Source: Pocillopora verrucosa | Taxonomy: Eukaryota; Cnidaria; Anthozoa; Scleractinia; Pocilloporidae | DNA length: 64,000 bases | Assembly: GCF_036669915.1 (NCBI RefSeq) | Contig: NC_089316.1 | Location: 28,026,169-28,090,168 of the forward strand | Reading direction: 5' to 3' | Shown: piece after piece, positions 11,640-22,400 of the stretch | Position numbering within the stretch: the stretch's first letter is position 1 | How the letters are laid out: every line of letters starts with the position of its first letter | Notes under the pieces: model-generated | Database searches by the model: none | What the model was told of the DNA's origin: nothing | What the model saw: only the letters and a program-made list of their open reading frames with translations | Program-made: the position numbers and the translations under genes

Positions 11640-11810
11640 ATGGTGCAAGATCTGGTGTAGTAGTAGTTTTTTTCTGAGACTTTAACTGAGGTTTTCACTT
11701 GTAAAATTGGAAACATTTTGAAGGTAGACTGGCTTGAATTACCTGAGCACCTTTCATAGTTTCGACTCCCCATTCCGGATTCAATTGCTAGTTACAATTC
11801 CTCCGCATTT
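11640..11810. repeat. GPCR 3' repeat block, left part interrupted by PLE
   Basis: The sequence around 11740-11810 belongs to a block present four times: here continuing at 13984-14350, at 18550-19070, at 42415-42950 and at 46880-47255. It always lies between GPCR remnants. It is non-coding. The Penelope-like element split this copy. Confidence 0.7.
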
Positions 11811-13974
11811 AAAATATATTAAAGTTCACACGGCAACCAGGTGGACAATCAGACATAGTTTGAAGCTACACTGGTTTGCAGATTTAATGAATGTAACCGA
11901 AGAAGTTACAATTCATAGACCCAACGTTTCGACACTCCTGTCTAGTGCCTTCATCAGGGGTGATCTAAACGCTGCAACAAGAGGTCCTTTTATATGATCA
12001 CTAATTAGCGGCCTTTTTTCTGACGAGGTGTAAATAGGCGTCAGGAAGCAGACCGCCATCGTCACGATTTAAAGGAGCGTGGGCGGAGTTAATGTGCCAA
12101 GCCTCCAAACAAAGGCGCTGGTGGTAACGCCGATTAGTAGTGATAATTTTAGAATTATCCCACCCAATTGTATGGTTGGTTAGGCAAGTATGCTCCGATA
12201 AAGCTGAATTTTCCTTTTTGCAAAGAAAAACCGCTTTTTGGTGCTCTTTTAACCGTGTACCAAACTGGCGTTTGGTCTGTCCGATGTATTCGTTATCACA
12301 GTCATTGCAAGGAATAGAATAAATGGCGTCGGTTCGTTGTTCTTTCGTGACAGGATCCTTAGGTTTGGCGAAAATATGCCCCAAAGTCTGAAAAGGTTTT
12401 TGAGCAACTTTAACGTTGTGGCTATTCAAAATTCTCTTGATGGGTTCAGTAACACCCTGTATGTAAGGAATAACAGCAAAACCAGTCGCTGGTTCCCTTT
12501 CATCAAGAGCGTTACTATTTGTAACTGGTTTTTGGCAGTTACGGAGAAAAGTTTTTGTATAGCCATTTGCCTTTAGGACATTGGAAACGTATTTCCTCTC
12601 CTCAGCCTTCGAATCGAGTGATGATGGTAGACAATCAGCCCTCCTAAGTAAAGTTTTGGCTACAGACTTTTTATGGCAAATAGGATGGTGAGAATCGAAA
12701 GCGAGGTATTTGTCGGTGTGGGTGGGTTTACGATAGACACTTGTCTCTAAATTACCCTGAACCCCTCTAGACACATTTAAATCAAGAAAGGGCAAATGTC
12801 TATCCTTTTCACGTTCAAGGGTGAATTGGATCGACGGCTCTACTGAATTCAAATGCGACAAGAGGCGCTCCGCTTCATTTCCGGATACCGCAGAAATAAC
12901 ATCATCGACATATCGTTTCCAGAAAAAGGGTTTAACCGGTGAAGTGGCTAAGGCCCTTTGTTCCACGTCTTCCATTACCATGTTAGCAATGACAGCAGAA
13001 ACAGGCGAACCCATAGCTGTACCAAAAACTTGTTGATAGTATGTGCCGTTATATGTAAATTGCGTGGTTTTGAGGCAAAAAGACAGCAGATGAATAATAT
13101 CCTCCACAGGCAAAGAAGTTCTTTGTCCTAGGGAAGCATCTTCTCTGAGTCTTTCCTCCGCAACCTTAACGGCAAGATCAACTGGGATTTTAGTGAAGAG
13201 CGAAACAACGTCGAAAGATACTAATTCTTCACAAGCGTCAAGAGTTTTATCTCTTATGAAATCCGTAAATTCGCAGGAATTTTTGACAGTGTAATCAGTA
13301 TTCCCAACAACAGGCGACAAAATTCTCGCAAGATAACCAGAAATTGCATAAGTCGGAGAATTAACAAAAGAGACAATGGGTCTCAAAGGAATTCCCGGTT
13401 TATGAATTTTAGGTAAGCCATAAAAACGTGGACATAAGCCGTCACTACTGTATAACATTTTGTACGTAGAGTCACTAATTCTGCCAACTTTTTTCAAATC
13501 AAGCAACATTTTGTTTAACTTTCTTTGAGTTTTACTGGTTGGATCAGAGTTTAAGACAGCATACGTACTCTTGTCATTGAGCAGAGACAAAGCTTTGTCG
13601 TGATATTGCTGTTTGTCCATAACCACAACACAATTACCCTTGTCAGCAGATAATACGAGCCTGTCCGGATCCTTTTTGAGAGTTATAAGCGCATTGAAAA
13701 CATCCTTTTGAATGTTTTTGGGGGGAGGTTTAGCACGCCTGAGTACGCTACTTACTTCTGCTCTTACCAAATGCCTACGATCGTCGTCGAGTTGAGAGAT
13801 ACTCTCCTCAACAGCGGCGACAATTTCGGCGGTCGGTATTTTGCGAGGAGCAATAGCAAACTTTAGACCCTTCTCTAAACCACTCCGTTCCAGCGCGGAT
13901 AATTCCTTGGAGGAAAGGTTCATGACCCATTTATCTTTCAGAGATGAGCCTGAATTAACAGGATTAACAGTTTT
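11811..13974 (-). mobile_element. 5'-truncated Penelope-like retroelement
   Basis: An insertion of about 2.16 kb, flanked by the direct repeat TCCGCATTT (11802-11810 and 13975-13983), interrupts a block that is uninterrupted at 42572-42582, so the empty site is seen. It contains an RT plus GIY-YIG ORF (12001-14001, minus). Beyond the ORF, a 3' region carries a hammerhead-like motif. The N-terminal end is missing, consistent with 5' truncation on integration. Because the copy in spacer B lacks it, the insertion is younger than the spacer duplication. Confidence 0.85.
11915..11975 (-). ncRNA. Hammerhead-ribozyme-like motif in PLE 3' region
   Basis: On the minus strand the order is CTGATGA, a stem GGCACT / AGTGTC closing a 7-nt loop, then GAAAC, a short loop and GGTC (a GUC cleavage triplet). 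This is the conserved hammerhead core with a minimal stem III, as described for Penelope-like elements. I could not find a convincing closed stem I, so activity is uncertain. Confidence 0.55.
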
Positions 13975-14001
13975 TCCGCATTTGTTGCATTCTTCTTTCA
14001 T
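12001..14001 (-). CDS. Penelope-like element polyprotein: reverse transcriptase + GIY-YIG endonuclease (truncated)
   Basis: The frame is open to TAG at 12003-12001. The first ATG (14001-13999) lies in host flanking DNA, so the first nine or so residues are not element-derived. Recognisable parts, in order, are an N-terminal region with LSADKGNCVVVMDK, the RT fingers (YGLPKIHKPG.PLRPIVS), the palm aspartate region (SFDVVSLFT.IP), GTAMGSPVSA, and the catalytic box YVDD (codons at 12912-12901). LPFLDL and the C-terminal GIY-YIG-type nuclease follow, with AIYSIPC..C and EYIGQT (about 12220-12330). This domain order is diagnostic of endonuclease-bearing Penelope-like elements. The frame has no internal stop, but loss of the 5' part makes autonomous movement unlikely. 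Confidence 0.9.
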   Translation of the reverse strand: MKEECNKCGKTVNPVNSGSSLKDKWVMNLSSKELSALERSGLEKGLKFAIAPRKIPTAEIVAAVEESISQLDDDRRHLVRAEVSSVLRRAKPPPKNIQKDVFNALITLKKDPDRLVLSADKGNCVVVMDKQQYHDKALSLLNDKSTYAVLNSDPTSKTQRKLNKMLLDLKKVGRISDSTYKMLYSSDGLCPRFYGLPKIHKPGIPLRPIVSFVNSPTYAISGYLARILSPVVGNTDYTVKNSCEFTDFIRDKTLDACEELVSFDVVSLFTKIPVDLAVKVAEERLREDASLGQRTSLPVEDIIHLLSFCLKTTQFTYNGTYYQQVFGTAMGSPVSAVIANMVMEDVEQRALATSPVKPFFWKRYVDDVISAVSGNEAERLLSHLNSVEPSIQFTLEREKDRHLPFLDLNVSRGVQGNLETSVYRKPTHTDKYLAFDSHHPICHKKSVAKTLLRRADCLPSSLDSKAEERKYVSNVLKANGYTKTFLRNCQKPVTNSNALDEREPATGFAVIPYIQGVTEPIKRILNSHNVKVAQKPFQTLGHIFAKPKDPVTKEQRTDAIYSIPCNDCDNEYIGQTKRQFGTRLKEHQKAVFLCKKENSALSEHTCLTNHTIGWDNSKIITTNRRYHQRLCLEAWHINSAHAPLNRDDGGLLPDAYLHLVRKKAAN

Positions 14002-14660
14002 GCTGTAAGGGCCAGCTGCGCTTGGCAAAATAAATGCGACACAAAAACTTCTATGTGTCCTGATTCCTTGTATTCTTGTACAGGATAATCACAGCGAATG
14101 ACCAATAAGGATCCATCCAGCGACGATTCGAAGCTATTGCTTCTTACATAGCCTAAAATCCTTCGCTGAAACTAACTCGGCAAAAACGGCAAAAAAAAAA
14201 GCTGCAAGTAATGCTGAAGCAACGCTCACGGCATGGGGAACTGCGCCACAAGTATATTATCAGCGGCGCTTTAAACTGTATCAGGTAAATGCAACGAATC
14301 ATACACATGCTACTTTCTTGTTCAACTTTCTTTTCGTTCTGCTTTGAACGATACAATCAGGTTTCACGATGACATAATAGAGTGAACTTATCTTTGTAAG
14401 ACGATTTACACCCGAGACAAAATTATCATAAAAAGTCCAGGAACTCTAAGATTTATTTCAAGTTACTACAAGTCTCCTGTTACCTCATTTAGAAGCTGTC
14501 GCCAGTTCTTTTTCGCCAGTTATTTTGCAAAGTCAATGGTGGTGAATCTCCTGTAGGCTTGGGCTCCACCCTTTATATTCTGTTGTCAACGACTGATCCC
14601 CCTGTCTTTTCCCTTAGAACTACGTAACTCCCCAAACATCAAACAATTCCTTCCCCCTCT
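13984..14660. repeat. GPCR 3' repeat block, right part, and following shared spacer
   Basis: This continues the block split by the Penelope-like element and stays colinear with 42583-43270. It is non-coding; the small ORFs on the minus strand are chance frames. Confidence 0.6.
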
Positions 14661-14689
14661 CTCCCTCCGACACATGTCATTGACATGAA

Positions 14690-14847
14690 TGAAGCCTCCC
14701 GCGTGGAACTCACGTTGCCGCGAGAAGTGTCCCTTACATATGGGTTCTTCGCTTACCGAAGCAGCAACATCAACCCTCTTCATTTCTAGTGCATTGAGTG
14801 AGCAACTGAGGAGAGAGTTCAAGGGCATTTTGAAGTGTTTTCGTTAA
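14690..14847 (+). pseudogene. GPCR TM7/C-tail relic of a more diverged paralogue
   Basis: A frame reads VELTLPREVSLTYGFFAY, then SSNINPLHF and a stop. After a one-base shift it continues SALSEQLRREFKGIL to a stop near 14847. It matches the TM7 region of the receptors but differs clearly from the nearby copies. The counterpart is at 43290-43445. Confidence 0.65.
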
Positions 14848-15001
14848 TTAAAGGCCCAAGTAGGTAGCTATGGTAACGAAATGTGACGACAAACGTAGCT
14901 TGAAATCATGTTTTTTCCACATTAAATTAATTTTTGCGTTGGTATTGAGAGACGAAATGTCAAACGCGTCCAATTTTGCCGTTATTTGATAATATTCAAG
15001 C

Positions 15002-16206
15002 GCTTTAGCTGGTATAGGGCAGATTTTTACGAAGACGCTTAAAAGTTTTTTCTAGAACTTTATTACTGCAAGCTGGTATTAGCTCTTTAAACAAAAACAG
15101 CTGTATTCCACAGTTTTTTTTAATGTGTATCATCAGCGAGAGACCATCTCTGTCCTCTCCAAGGTAAAACAGTTTCTTTTTATGCATTTTTTAAAATTGT
15201 TGCGACATGAGTTGATTTAGTTGAATTCAAACGATATAAAAACTGTTAAGAAATGTGCTAAAGCGACGATTTTTATATCTTTTTTTATATCCTACCCTGT
15301 TAAAACTTGTTGGTTTCCACCGCAACACGAGAAAGAATTATGTCAACTTAAGGTTAATTTAGGACGTAAAATGACTTTTTGCCTTCAATATTTAGAAAGA
15401 AGATGTTCAGACAACATCCCCACGGTTTTTAATTAACGTTCCAAATGTTTCAAGCAGGAACGTGAGGTGGTTCAAACAACTTCAAATTTTACTGACACTC
15501 TACTTCCGCGATCTTATATGCTTATCAAAAGAAAATACTTCCCCTCTACTATGCCGAAAAACAAATTTTTACCAAAAGTTGCAGTCTGGATCACAAAGTT
15601 TCCTTTGATTGTCGTAATTCTTCCTTTTTTCAGTAATTTTGTTTGAGGAAATAAAATTGTTGAAGCTTTCTAAAGTATTTTCTCATTTTTGTGAACGACG
15701 AAATCGTCGGATAACGTTTGTTTACTAACAGGAACCTGTAAATGCTGATGTGTACGAACAAGAAATGGCTAAACAGAATGAATAGCTTTTCTTTCACTCA
15801 AAAGGGATAAACCAAATATTAAAAGCAACTCACCAGCACTTATATGAAAGTTAAACAAGTGAGAAGAATTAAAACAAACCTCTTTTAACATCAACGATAA
15901 AAAATACGTGGATGTTCCCGAAGTAATAAAAAATCGATCTTTTTTTGCCTTACAACTTCCAACGGTAAATGAAAACGACGTTGACATAATTCATAGTTCA
16001 ATATTAAATATTGCTCAATATTTATTTACTGCAATGGGTATAGAGATAAGATTTATGAGAGAATGACATCTGTTTTCATCCCAGCAGACAAAATCGCTCG
16101 CGCACCGAAGGTTTTAGCGATTAATGATTCAAAAAGTCGTCAACGAAGACTTCGCAACGATATAGTTTTTTTTTTATCTTTTCGCTGAGCTTATCGACTA
16201 AAGGAG
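15002..16206 (+). promoter_or_regulatory. Type-1 GPCR upstream block, copy 2
   Basis: This is strongly similar to 8958-10172 and nearly identical to 43603-44787, directly before a receptor ATG in each case. It presumably holds the 5' UTR and promoter. No discrete element was identified. Confidence 0.4.
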
Positions 16207-17169
16207 ATGAGGAGAAACACACTTTCCCTTGAGCTCGCCACGGGGACGGAGGTGTTAGTTTCTACTGAAACAGTTTTGTTTGCTGTTACCAATGTTGTGG
16301 CCATCCTCGGAAATCTTCTCACTTTTTATGCTGTGTACAGAAACCACAGGCTGCGCACGATTCCCAACAAGTTCCTGATAGCTCTGGCTCTAAGTGATAT
16401 TCTGATGTCTACTATCTGTATACCTTTTACAGTTGCAAGTCTTTTCCACAGTAGGTGGATCTTTGGTGACACATTCTGTCGCTGGCAAGCATTTGATATA
16501 TTTACATTTGGGACGAGTAGTGTTGGAACTATGGCAGCAATTGCAGTCAGCCGATATTTCTGTGTTGTTAATCGGGAAAAGTATCCCTCGCTGTTTAAGA
16601 AGCAAAGATCCGTGATGTACATTTTCTTTGTTTGGTGCTTGGCTCTGGTTGGATCTGTGCCCATATTAGTCTTCAAAAATAACAGCGTTGAATTCCAGCC
16701 AGGAAAAGCAATGTGTCTGTACAAATTTGAAAGTAACATTGCTTACTCTGTCTTTATGCACTTCTGTTTTATCACAACACCCTTGATTATCATCAAGATC
16801 TCCTATTTCAAAGTGTTCCGCGCCGTGTCGAGATCAAATCGTGTTTTCTTACTGGAAAATAACCTGAAACTTCTTCGGGTGAATGTGGAAGAAGCCAAAG
16901 TGACGAAACGTTTGGAAGCAGTTGTGGTCGGCTTTGCATGCTGTTGGCTTCCCGTTTTCGTCGTTGATAACATCGACATGGCACGTGGAGAACCCACGCT
17001 ACCACGACAAGTGTACTTGACTAACAGCCTCTTAATTTACCTGAGTAGCACCATAAACCCATTCATATATTGTGCCACAGATAAGAGGTTCAGACGAAAG
17101 TATAAGGTTGTTTTGAGGAAGATTTTTACCTTTAAATGCCGAGACAACAGGGAGAACGGTGACGCCTAA
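16207..17169 (+). CDS. Class A GPCR, copy 2
   Basis: A 320-aa single-exon receptor; the ATG follows AAGGAG and begins MRRNT, unlike the MTSK start of copies 1 and 4. It has the normal TM1 GN pair, Asp in TM2 (LSDIL), Cys before TM3 (DTFCRW), SRY at 115-117, ECL2 Cys (AMCLY), CWLP at 246-249 and NPFIY at 284-288. Compared with its duplicate at 44788 it carries some unusual changes, such as Lys for Met in IPNKF and Glu for Val in KRLEAV at the start of TM6. These may weaken it. The C-tail ends CRDNRENGDA. A TM6-TM7 relic follows only about 30 bases after the stop. Confidence 0.85.
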   Translation: MRRNTLSLELATGTEVLVSTETVLFAVTNVVAILGNLLTFYAVYRNHRLRTIPNKFLIALALSDILMSTICIPFTVASLFHSRWIFGDTFCRWQAFDIFTFGTSSVGTMAAIAVSRYFCVVNREKYPSLFKKQRSVMYIFFVWCLALVGSVPILVFKNNSVEFQPGKAMCLYKFESNIAYSVFMHFCFITTPLIIIKISYFKVFRAVSRSNRVFLLENNLKLLRVNVEEAKVTKRLEAVVVGFACCWLPVFVVDNIDMARGEPTLPRQVYLTNSLLIYLSSTINPFIYCATDKRFRRKYKVVLRKIFTFKCRDNRENGDA

Positions 17170-17195
17170 CTGAAATAGCCAGAGAAATGTGGTAG

Positions 17196-17490
17196 GAATG
17201 TGAATGTGGAGGAAACCAAAATGACGAAGCGTTTGGTTGCAGTTGTAGTCGGCTTTGCATGCTGCTGGCTTCCTATTTTCATCATCGACAATATCGACAT
17301 GGCGCATGAAGAGCCCACACTACCACAACCAGCTTACTAAGCATATGGCTTTTTGCTTTACTTGAGTAGCACCATAAACCCCTTCATATATTGTGCCACA
17401 GATAAGAGGTTCAGACGGGAGTATAAGGCTGTTTTCTAGAAGATTTTTAGCTTCAAATGCCGAGCCAACAACGAAAACAACGACGGTTAA
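17196..17490 (+). pseudogene. GPCR TM6-TM7 fragment with stops
   Basis: Homology starts at VNVEETKMTKRL and includes CWLP and TINPFIYC, ending at TAA 17488-17490. In-frame stops occur at the TM7 start (AYstopAYG) and in the C-tail (VFstopKIF). It lacks TM1-TM5 and sits in tandem behind receptor copy 2. Confidence 0.85.
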
Positions 17491-17589
17491 CTGAAATGGC
17501 GCAAGACCTGATGTAAAGGTAGTTTTTTTTCTGAGATTTTAACTGAGGTTGTTACTGGTAAAATTGGAAACATTTGAAGGTAATCACAA

Positions 17590-17960
17590 GAACCCATGTT
17601 GATTTGTAGACTGGCTTGAGTTACCGAAAAGAGTGACAAAATAAATACTTTGCACAAACCTAGAAGTCATTTGGAGGATCCCTAAGACAGGCACCCTTAG
17701 TGATTGCAGCATCTGGCGGGGAATTACCCTCTTATCAGTACCAAGAAAAATCTTGGCTAAGATCATCATCAAGTGAATGTAAACACAGTGGACCAAGAGC
17801 TCGGGAAGGAACAAGTAAGGTTCAGGGAAGGAAAGGAATGTAGCGAACAGATCTTTTCTTTCAAAATATCATCAGGTAACGAGTGGAAAAGACAGCTGTG
17901 CATTAACTTTAACAAAGCAGTTGACAGCATCCATAGAGATAGTCTCTTTTTAATTTAGAA
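17590..17960 (+). mobile_element. LINE reverse-transcriptase fragment (RT fingers/palm)
   Basis: Broken frames show WRGI.LL, KILAKIIIK, VDQELG.EQVRFREGKECSEQIF, then WKRQLCINF and AVDSIHRDSL. This is the typical RT 1-3 region of a non-LTR retrotransposon, with the palm motif (F.KAFDS) decayed. It is probably the upstream part of the same LINE type seen at 8371 and 51297. A similar piece lies at 45870-46210. Confidence 0.65.
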
Positions 17961-18549
17961 GAGGAATTTTATTCTCGAGCAAAAATGTTATTTACGTAAA
18001 AGTGAATTTTTGTTTGTATATGGATATCAGTTTAAAACATTTCTCTTTTCATTTACACTTTTCTTATTGAAGTTAATTTCCTGTGCCCTCCAATGACTTC
18101 TCTTAAGCTCGGAGCCAAAGTAGAGATAATCGAAAGGAACATCTTAAAACAGATGTCCGCAAATTTGAGTAAATTTCTTCAATCATAACTCAGCCGGGAC
18201 ATGACTGTTTGAGTTTCGATGTCGTCTTCATCATTATTATCCACTGTAAGAGAGAAATTGTTGCTTTGAACTATGTAAAATTGGAAGTGAACTTTTTCGC
18301 AGAAATATCCTTAATCAAACGTACTTAATTGTCATTCAAATGTTCAACACACTCAACATACAGTAACCTGCTCCCGTCAAACCCTATAATTAATTAAATA
18401 AGCTGATACTTGTTCAAATAATTACGCCTAAATTTTGCTCAGTTTAACTAAGAATTCGTACAAAGTGAACGTTTTTTTTCCAAGGAATATCTGTTATTTT
18501 AACAGCAAACATATTGTAAGGGGTCTTGTTATTTGATTTCAGTGCACAC
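17961..18549. other. Non-coding spacer, shared with 46220-46880
   Basis: No gene is seen. It is colinear with spacer B except that B carries a SINE at 46416-46582. It includes a conserved GTCGTC(T/G)TC tract and AT-rich DNA. Confidence 0.5.
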
Positions 18550-19070
18550 AGCTCATAATTGCATTCCTTGGAGTTGGGCTTGTTAATCGGGCACCTGACA
18601 AATTTTAAAATTTGTTCCGTTAATGTTGTCGTCATGCGGAAAGTTCTTTTGACCACCTTTCATAGTTTTGACTTCCCATTCCGGATTCAATTGCTAGTTA
18701 CAATTCCTCCGCATTTGTTTCATTCTTCTTTCATGCTGTAGGGGGCCAGCTGCGCTTGGCAAAATAAATATGACACAACAAATTCTATGCGTCCAGATTC
18801 CTTGTATTCTAGTACAGGATAATCACAACGAATGACCAATGAGGATCTATCCGGCGACGATTCGAAGTTATTGCTTCTTACACAGCCTAAAATCCCTCGC
18901 TGAAACTAACTCGGCAAAAACGGCAGAAAAAAAAAACCCGCAAGTAACGTTGAAGCAACGCACATGGCATGGGGAACTGCGCCCTAGGTACATTGTCAGC
19001 GGCGCTATAAAACGCATGTAAATGCAACGAATCATACACATGCTACTTTCTTATTCAACTTTCTTTTCAT
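18550..19070. repeat. GPCR 3' repeat block, copy 2
   Basis: This matches 42415-42950 and 46880-47255 and the PLE-split copy at 11740/13984. It keeps the intact TTACAATTCCTCCGCATT target sequence in which the PLE inserted elsewhere. It is non-coding. Confidence 0.75.
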
Positions 19071-19072
19071 TA

Positions 19073-19221
19073 TGGATCTGCTCCAACATTACTCTTCAAA
19101 AATAGCAGCGTTGAGTTTCAGCCTGGAAAAGGAATGTGTTTGTTCAAAGTTGAAAGTAACATTGCTTACTCTGTCTTTGTGCACTGCAATTTTACCACAA
19201 CATCCTTGAGTATCATCACGG
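19073..19221 (+). pseudogene. GPCR TM4-TM5 fragment truncated at a deletion junction
   Basis: A frame reads GSAPTLLF.NSSVEFQPGKGMCLFKVESNIAY and on into TM5 (TTSLSIIT). It then stops abruptly at CACGGCTGCTTGTGG, where sequence matching 55147 onward begins. In spacer B the same relic continues for another 370 bases (47257-47779). Confidence 0.8.
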
Positions 19222-19400
19222 CTGCTTGTGGTGTGAGTTCAGATAAATTAAGTTTTTTTCTTTCTCTCAAGGTGAAGTAACGCGATATTTTCGTCCGTTT
19301 GAAAGTCATGCTCTTTTTCTGTTACAAAAATGAAAACATTAGGTACACAAAGTGTCCCATCTCGACCCACGCATGCTACGCATACCTATGTTCTTATAAA
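19222..19400. repeat. Dispersed repeat (TGTGAGTTCAGATAAATTA...)
   Basis: A block of about 170 bp is found here, at 55150-55325 and, more diverged, at 58650-58830. It has no coding content and no recognised family. Confidence 0.6.
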
Positions 19401-22400
19401 TGATTTCATGGATCAGGGGGCTGTGCACAAAGAATAACATCAACCAGAAATCTTGGGCTCAGATGATAAGTGTGGTGGTTTGTGGCCTTCGCGAGAGCCT
19501 CGTTGATTAAGATCGAGATTTATCGGGACATGAAAGGTTCGCATTTCATTTTTTGTATTATTTTTAAGTCAAACGTGTTTTTACGGCCTCTTGACGCACA
19601 AAGAACACGGCTAACAACTCACGTTCCATCACGTACCATAAAAACAACGTGCAAAGTCCATTAGAACATACCCAATCATTGCACTACGTGAACATTTGGC
19701 AATTTTTCGCGTGCTTGAATTGTATTCCATCAACCAAATTCGCATCTACGCGCGCCCATGAATTATTCACTATTTATGACTCATTTTCTCGGGAAAGTTC
19801 ACAATGTGTAATTAACTTTTGGTTTTCCAGGGAATGTCACGCTATGGTAAAAACATCATTATGGTCGTGAAACAAAAAGTGAGTCATTTGCATCCTGTCA
19901 CGGTCGAGGTGAACACCTTTGGTGGCAGCGAGAAATTTTTAACGCTCGCCATCCCCAGCTCGAAGCGTTGCTTCTAAGTTATCGCGAGCTAAATTTAAGA
20001 GGAAAAAAATCAAATACTCCTACGTCGTGAGATCACTAAGAAAAGAGTACCCTCTCGACACCGTTCTTGTTATAATTCACCTTCTGAAGACCTCATCAAA
20101 ATATCTTCGGTCTTGCAAAATTTTACAAATTTAACAGGTTCTTAAGGACGAATTCAACGCTCCGTCGTTGACGAAACGTCGTTTTAAGGTAAGCTCTGAA
20201 ATAATTAATTAAACCAAGTGGTTTGTCTCACCCACTCGCAGTGTTCCATCAGTAACATTGCCAGTTTGTATTAACAAAGAAAAACTTTGTACATGGTAAA
20301 ATATAGACAATCCGGTATGAGGCGTGGGGTCTTGGTTTCATGTGGGTCTTTCAGCAAAGTGAACCGGCAACAACACACTAGGCCTTATGATCGCAGACAA
20401 GAGGAAGTTATGAAAATTTTATCGATGGAAAGTGCTGTGTCCCTGCTTACTCTATTTTTTTAGAAGAGTATTTAGTGAGAACTAAGAAAACTGAGTGTTA
20501 CGAGATAATCTGAAGCCTTTTTCCTTTTTATTTTGATTATAAACTACCGTCTACGTGTTACATCCTGTTCGCATTATAGAAATTGAAAGAGGAAGCAGTT
20601 GTCATAAACACATGTTTCGAGGGGAAGATGTAAAACGCTCCTTGCTTATTAAATGATACAAAACTTGGCAGGTATTTTCAGGCAGAGAAAAATTTAAGGC
20701 GACAAATCAAAATACGAATTCTTTAACACATTATTTGACTTCTTTTTGAAGAATTTAGGTTATATTAAGAACACAGCGTAACTGAATATTTATCAGCACA
20801 CCTGTGGAAAATGAAAATCCAGTTCGCACATACATTTTGGAATAAATGATCGTCTTCTTTGTTTTTTTTTTGTCCTACATAAATTAACGAGTGAATCACA
20901 TGCTCCTCGTTCTTGTTCGTCATAACTCGAGTCGAAAATTTTACGAAAATTTGAAATGAGATTGCCTAGTTGTATTTGTTTGTTCCACATAAAATCATGA
21001 GTGCACCACGTGCTACTCGTTCAAGTTTTTCATTGAAGGCATTTTGGGTTGCGGATATTTATCTATTAGTTTAGTTTGCAATGACAGAAGGAAATATTCC
21101 AATATGAAGGAAAGAAAACATTACTATTAATCCGAGTCATTTCGTTAGTGCCATACCTCCTGACTGTGGTGTACTCAAAGTTCTACGGAGCATGCCCAAA
21201 GGTGTTAGGTTGAAAAAACAACATGGCGCGATCGGTAAGAAGTAAAGATTGTGTAGATTATTATTGCTTCTGAAGACAACAGGAAATATAAACCCGGGTA
21301 AAATTGTCTCAAGTGGAAAGACTTGTCAGCAAGCGGAAATCGTCCAACAAAGTTTTGCATATTATCAGGATAATTGTGCAGAGTTGCAAACAATGGACAG
21401 CTGATTTTATGACGAGGGTATTTGCGTGTACACTCTAATAAATCACATTTGAATTACCTACCATAAAATACCTCTCCCCCACCAACCCTGTCAGCACCTA
21501 AAAACAAAAGATGTGATTTGCCAACTACGAGCTGTCAGTCTCACCTCGTAAAATTCACGTAAACTGGTTATTTACTTATAAAAACTTTAGGCGCTGATCT
21601 GTCAGATTTTTATGCGGAAAAAATCTGTCCTGCTTCGAGGTAGAACGGCTGTACTTTTGTTTTGTTTTGTGCGTCTTGACATAATTTGATAGGGATTAAA
21701 ATAACTGTACGTCTGCATTTGTTAAACAGACTATTCAAGTCCAGAACTCGATGTGTGCACTTCTAGTGCATTAAGTATTCTTTTGTAACATAGCCAAAGA
21801 TCTTGCGATGTCTACTGTTCAAGCCTTTTTCTCTTTTCAAAGAGGCATCAGAATTATTTTCATGTCAAATTTGCAGTAAACTGCTTTCGTGTCATCCTTT
21901 GATTTCAAGGTGTCCGACCAGGTATGACTGAAAATGGCACCTCGCTTTGATAGGAATCCTTTTGTTGTTGCTTCTTACTTCCTGAAATTATCACTTGAAA
22001 TTCGCTCGGTAATGTAAAAAAAACCAACAACAACAACGCGAGTAATACATATATATCCAAATTCTTTCATCACATGAAAAGTTGTAAGACCTGATAGCAT
22101 CTTAGGGACGGACCTATTGGGGTGTTGGGCAATAACCCCCGAAAAAATTGAGCACGGGCTTAATGGAAGAAAAAAAATCGTACAATTGGCAAAAGACCCC
22201 CCCTCCTCGCATCAAAAATCTAATAGTCCGTCAATAAGGTACCTTTATCGTTTTTCTAAAATGGGTTTCATTTCCGAATGAAATTAATTTCATGCCGCGT
22301 TTACATGCAAGATAATTTAGATTATAAAGACAAGTATTTAAAAAATAAATAAAATAAATATTTTTTTGCCAGCCTCAATAATGTCAAGGGATTAAGTTTA

